This document shows positions 59,690-64,000 of a DNA stretch of 64,000 nt, piece by piece. This stretch comes from Nymphaea colorata (Eukaryota; Streptophyta; Magnoliopsida; Nymphaeales; Nymphaeaceae). Each line of letters opens with the position of its first letter. Positions within the stretch are counted from its first letter, which is position 1. The notes beneath the pieces are model-generated. The model did not search any database. It was given only the letters and a program-made list of their open reading frames with translations, and had not been told where the DNA came from. Made by a program: the position numbers and the translations under genes. The stretch lies in NCBI RefSeq assembly GCF_008831285.2, contig NC_045142.1, positions 935,001 to 999,000 of the forward strand. The letters are read 5' to 3'.

Positions 59690-60070
59690 CTCAAACCAAT
59701 TGGATTGAAGTAGGGGAATCTCAGCCCTTTTGCTTCTGAAGGATACAAGCAAGAAATATTAGGACTCTGGCTTAACCTCTTAACCTATATGAATTGAAAT
59801 AGGATGGTTGCACCCTTTTGCTTCGGCTTGAAATAAATAAAGAAAAATGGCCTAGTAATTTGATAGGCATCTTTGATTAAAAATTTCAAGTTGGACCCCT
59901 TAGCATGAATGAGTTGAAGCAAGGGAATTTTATCTTTTTGGCTTCAAACAAAAATAGATAAAAAAATGCCTCAGTTTAAAAATATCTGGGAAGTCAAACT
60001 CGACTAGAACTGAAATTTGAATGAGTTGAAGCAGAGAAGTATTGCCCTTTCTCTTCTGAAGTATATAAAA
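59690..60070. repeat. Degenerate tandem repeat with GAGTTGAAGC / CCTTTTGCTTC motif
   Basis: Four diverged units of about 95-130 bp each contain a GATTGAAGTAGG or GAGTTGAAGCA-type motif, followed 15-25 bases later by CCCTTTTGCTTCTGAAG or a variant. It lies between the Ty3-like remnant and the large terminal array and has no coding capacity. Confidence 0.5.
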
Positions 60071-60124
60071 CAAGAAACATCTTAAAAACAAGTTTGAATA
60101 AAAATTCAAGTTTAAGTTATCCAG

Positions 60125-63100
60125 TCTAGTTGTGGGACTAGATCAATGGTCTTATCTAAACCAAAAACAGTTGAACTTTGCATACAATTAGGAATTGTTG
60201 GATTGGGATTTGGTTGTGGGTCTAGATCAGTTATCTTATCTGAGCTAAAAATTGTTGGATTTGTAATGGGTTGTGGGTTTCAATCATAGTCACAAATAAC
60301 GTCTCGGATCTAGATCAGTGGTCTTATTATATCTGAAAATTGTTCAATTTGGAAATGGTTGTGGGTCTAGATCAAGGTCTTATTTGAACACACACACACA
60401 CGAGTCTTATCTGATTTGAGAAATTGTTGAATTCAAATCATTTTGTGGGTCAAGATCAGTGGTCTTATCTGATCTAGAAATTGTTGGAGGATCGATGGTC
60501 TTATCTGATCCAGAAATTGTTGAATTGCATATGATTGTTCATTCGAACCAGCGGTCTTATCTGATCCGAAAATTGTTGGATTTGGGATATGGTTGTGCTA
60601 TTAGCCTTGCCAACATTATCTAAAAAACAAGGCTGTGAAATTCAATGAACACGCAACCCTCCGTTCGATCATGTCCTTAGTTTCGACATTCACATGCATG
60701 CTTATCAAATCTATTCGCAATCACCAACTCAACTCATCCTAAAACCCGAACCATTTTTTTTTCATAGAAAATGTGCCTTATCATAACCTCCACACTATCA
60801 GTGATTTTGGTTTATGAGATCTTCTACATTTATTGAGAACAGTATGTTCTACTTGTGGGTCCCAATTAGAGGTCATATGCTATTTGAAAATTGTTGGACT
60901 AAAATAATGATGTTGGTCTAGATCAGTGGTCTTCCCTGATCTGAAGATCGTTGGATCAAAATCTGACTATGACGTCGGATCAGTGGTCATATCTGATTCG
61001 AGAATAGTTGGATTGTGTGTGTTTGTACATCTGGATCAGTGGTCTAAAGTGCTCTTATCTGATCCACAAATTCCTTTATTCACCTCTAGTTGTGGGTCTA
61101 GGTCAGTGGCTTCACCTAAAATGTAAATTAAGGGATTTTTTTTTTATTTTGGGCATGGACTATGAGTGTTATCTAATTTGAGAAATTGTTGCATTCAAAT
61201 CATTTTTGTGGGTCAAGATCAGTGGTCATATCTGATCTAGAAATTATTGGATTTCAACTTCGTTGCGAGACAGGATCGATGGTCTTATCTCATCTAGAAA
61301 TTGTTGAATTACATATAATCGTTCATACGAATCAGCGGTCTTATCTGATCCGAAGGTTGTTGGATTTGGGACAACATAGTTGTGGTACTAGCCTAGCCGG
61401 CATTATCTGAAAAGCAAGGTTGTGAAATCCTTTGAACATGCATTGCTCAGTTCGATCACGACTGCGCAATGCAACAATTCAAGGTGCTATAAAACGCAAA
61501 CTGTCAGATCTCTAGTTTTCTCCCTCTCCTTCTTTCTCTCCTTCAATCTTCATACTTTTCACCTATCCATCTAAGACCAGGCTCTCCTTTATCTTCGACA
61601 ATTGAAACTTGAAATTTCTTCAACCAATCTTAGAGTTGAGGCATTTCCGATGGATATTTAAGGACTTCTTTTTTTCACTTCATCGACACTTCAATGCCAA
61701 CAAAGACTTCATCACCACAAGTTTTTTTTACATTCTTATTCCTTTTTTATTGTTCCATACTAAGACTTTAGGGTTTCATGGGTTCGACTGGACTATGAGT
61801 CCTTATCCTGATTTGAGAAATTGTTGACATTCAAATCATTTTGTGGGTCAAGATCAGTGGTCATATCTGATCTAGAAATTATTGGATTTCAACTTCGCTG
61901 CGAGACAGGATCGATGGTCTTATCTCATCCAGAAATTGTTGAATTACATATAATTGTTCATACGAATCAGCGGTCTTATCTGATCCAAAGGTTGTTCGAT
62001 TTGGGATATAGTTGTGGTACTAGCGTAACCGGCATTATCCGAAGAGCAAGGCTGTGAAATCCTTCGAACATGCGACCCATAGTTCGATCACGGCTGCGTA
62101 GTGCAACAAATAAAGTTGCTATAATACGCAACCTGTCTAATCAGATCTCTAGTTTATACTTCTCCCCTCTCCCTCTCTCTAAATCTTCATCTTTTTCACC
62201 TATCCACCGAAGACCACGATCTCCTTTATCTTCGACAATTGAAACTTGAAGAAATTTCTTCAACCAACCTTAGAGTTGAGGTATTTCCGATGGATATTAA
62301 GGACTTCTTCAAATTGTTCTTAATCCTTTTTCACTTGATCGACATCTCAATGCCAACAAAGAATTCATCACCTCAAGTTTCCATCAAATCTCAACTCCAT
62401 TCACCATCGTTTAAGGAACTTATAATATATCTCCATCTGCCTTGATATTGACTTTGATTTCACATCATTTTCTCTTAGATCATCAGATCCTGTCCACTCC
62501 AACATATCTCCTTCACGAGCGTAATCCCTATTGCAAGTTTCATATTCGCACGCCAATAACAAGCGACAAAGGAATAATACATGAGTCTAAGACGTACTAA
62601 TAAAGCAAGACCTCATTTTCAACATCCACATCAATGTTCATCAAATCCATTTGCATCACCAATTCAGATCATCCTAGAACCCGAACTTTTTTTTCATAGT
62701 AAATGTGCCTTATCAAAACCTCCACACTATCAGTGATTTTGGTTTATGAGATCTTCTACATTTATTGAGAATAGTATATTCCACTTGTAGCTCCCAATTA
62801 GTGTCATATCCTATTTGAAAATTCTTGGACTAAAATAATGATGTTGGTCTAGATCAGTGGTCTACCTGATCTGAAGATCGTTGGATCAAAATCTGGCTAC
62901 GACGTCGGATCAATGGTCATATCTGATTCCAGAATAGTTGGATTTGCTGGTTGTACATTTGGATCAGTGGTCTTATCTGATCCACAAATTGCTTCATTCG
63001 CATCTAGTTGTGGGTCAAGATCAGTGGCCTCACATAAAACGTAAATTAAGGATTTCTTTGGGTTCTGGTCATGGACTATGAGTCTTATCTGATTTGAGAA

Positions 63101-64000
63101 ATTGTTGAATTCAAATCATTTTGTGGGTCAAGATCAGTGGTCTTATCTGATCTAGAAATTGTTGGATTTGAACTTCGTTGCGAGATAGGATCGATGGTCT
63201 TATCTGATCCAGAAATTGTTGAATTGCATATATTGTTCATACGAACCAGCGGTCTTATCTGATCCGAAATTGTTGGATTTGGGATATGGTTGTGCTATTA
63301 GCCTGCCAACATTATCTAAAAACAAGGCTGTGAAATCCTTTGAACACGCAACCCTCAGTTCGACCACGGCTGCGCAATGCAACAAATCAAGTTGCTACGA
63401 AACGCAAACTGTTAGATCTCTAGTTTTCTCCCTCTCTCCCTCTCTCTAAATCTTCATCTTTTTCACCTATCCACCGAAGACCACGATCTCCTTTATCTTC
63501 GACAATTGAAACTTGAAGAAATTTCTTCAACCAACCTTAGAGTTGAGGTATTTCCGATGGATATTTAAGGACTTCTTCAAAATTGTTCTTAATAACTCCT
63601 TTTTTCACTTGATCGACATCTCAATGCCAACAAAGAATTCATCACCTCAAGTTTTCCATTCAAATCTCAACTCCATTCACCATCGTTTAAGGAACTTATA
63701 ATATATCTCCATCTGCCTGATATTGACTTTGATTTCACATCATTTTTCTCTTAGATCATCAGATGCCTGTCCACTCCAACATATCTCCTTCACGAGCGTA
63801 ATCCCTATTGCAAGTTTCATATTCGCACGCCAATAACAAGCGGACAAAGGAATAATACATGAGTCTAAGACGTACTAATAAAGCAAGACCTCATTTTCAA
63901 CATCCACATCAATGTTCATCAAATCCATTTGCAATCACCAATTCAGATCATCCTAGAACCCGAACCTTTTTTTTCATAGTAAATGTGCCTTATCAAAACC
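60125..64000. repeat. Complex tandem-repeat array, extending beyond the window
   Basis: Large units repeat in a fixed order of four blocks. U is the segment after CATAGTAAATGTGCCTTATC (starts near 60761, 62691 and 63971). V starts GGACTATGAGT (61156, 61790, 63073). S is CT-rich, from GATCTCTAGTTT (about 61507, 62144, 63415). T lies before the next U (about 62425-62690, 63700-63970). The full U-V-S-T unit is about 1280 bp. The first unit instead has V-S twice (634 bp apart). Blocks U and V are themselves built from shorter subrepeats of the form GATCAGTGGTCTTATCTGAT plus AGAAATTGTTGGAT; diverged subrepeats alone fill 60125-60660. No conserved protein, LTR or terminal inverted repeat was recognised. 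Short frames recur only because the DNA is repeated. Confidence 0.85.

Noticed and set aside
61186-62057. Repeated short proteins of similar sequence in the terminal array (for example 61186-61410 and 61821-62057)
   Set aside because: Same frame recurs because the DNA is tandemly repeated; frames are broken at different points in each copy and show no constraint.
1-64000. CRISPR array, operon structure or bacterial-type regulatory sites
   Set aside because: Intron-containing plant genes throughout; none of the tandem repeats has the regular spacer structure of a CRISPR array.

Overview
The window is nuclear DNA of a flowering plant. The evidence is intron-rich genes of land-plant families (a three-repeat MYB3R factor, a P-class pentatricopeptide repeat protein, a farnesylated HIPP metal-binding protein, a plant p115/Uso1 golgin and a plant methyl-CpG-binding-domain protein), AT-rich introns and spacers with many (AT)n and (GA)n microsatellites, and relics of hAT, LINE and LTR-type elements. 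I cannot name the species from sequence alone.

Layout. Bases 1-219 hold an unidentified open 3' coding end. An intron-less PPR gene follows (2932-4653, +); its last repeat is cut off by an apparent 1-base frameshift. A MYB3R gene (6814-15488, +, 7 coding exons, 827 aa) has AACGG (MSA-type) motifs clustered upstream and a 183-bp near-perfect inverted repeat in its sixth intron. From 15.5 to 19.4 kb is repeat-rich DNA with a tandem TRIM-like retroelement: three LTRs of about 190 bp and two primer-binding sites, one LTR carrying a hAT-like MITE. A HIPP gene lies on the minus strand (19496-20850, 3 exons, 146 aa). From 21 to 27 kb is gene-poor DNA. A 17-kb golgin gene (27481-44829, +, 19 exons, 931 aa, p115/GC6 type) has one GC-AG intron and several MITEs in its introns. 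An MBD gene follows (46818-49526, +, 3 exons, 276 aa). From 49.5 kb to the end I find no host gene, only decayed transposable elements (hAT transposase relic, LINE reverse-transcriptase relic, probable Ty3-type remnant) and, from about 60.1 kb, a large complex tandem-repeat array that runs off the window.

The genes do not form a functional unit: they serve organelle RNA processing, G2/M transcription, metal or stress biology, ER-to-Golgi tethering and reading of DNA methylation. The exon models were built by hand. Splice sites are GT-AG except one GC-AG, phases are consistent, and the joined frames recover known family sequence. The most unusual structures are the intronic palindrome, the three-LTR TRIM with nested MITE, the internal protein repeats in the MYB3R C-terminal region, the out-of-frame last PPR repeat, and the terminal array.
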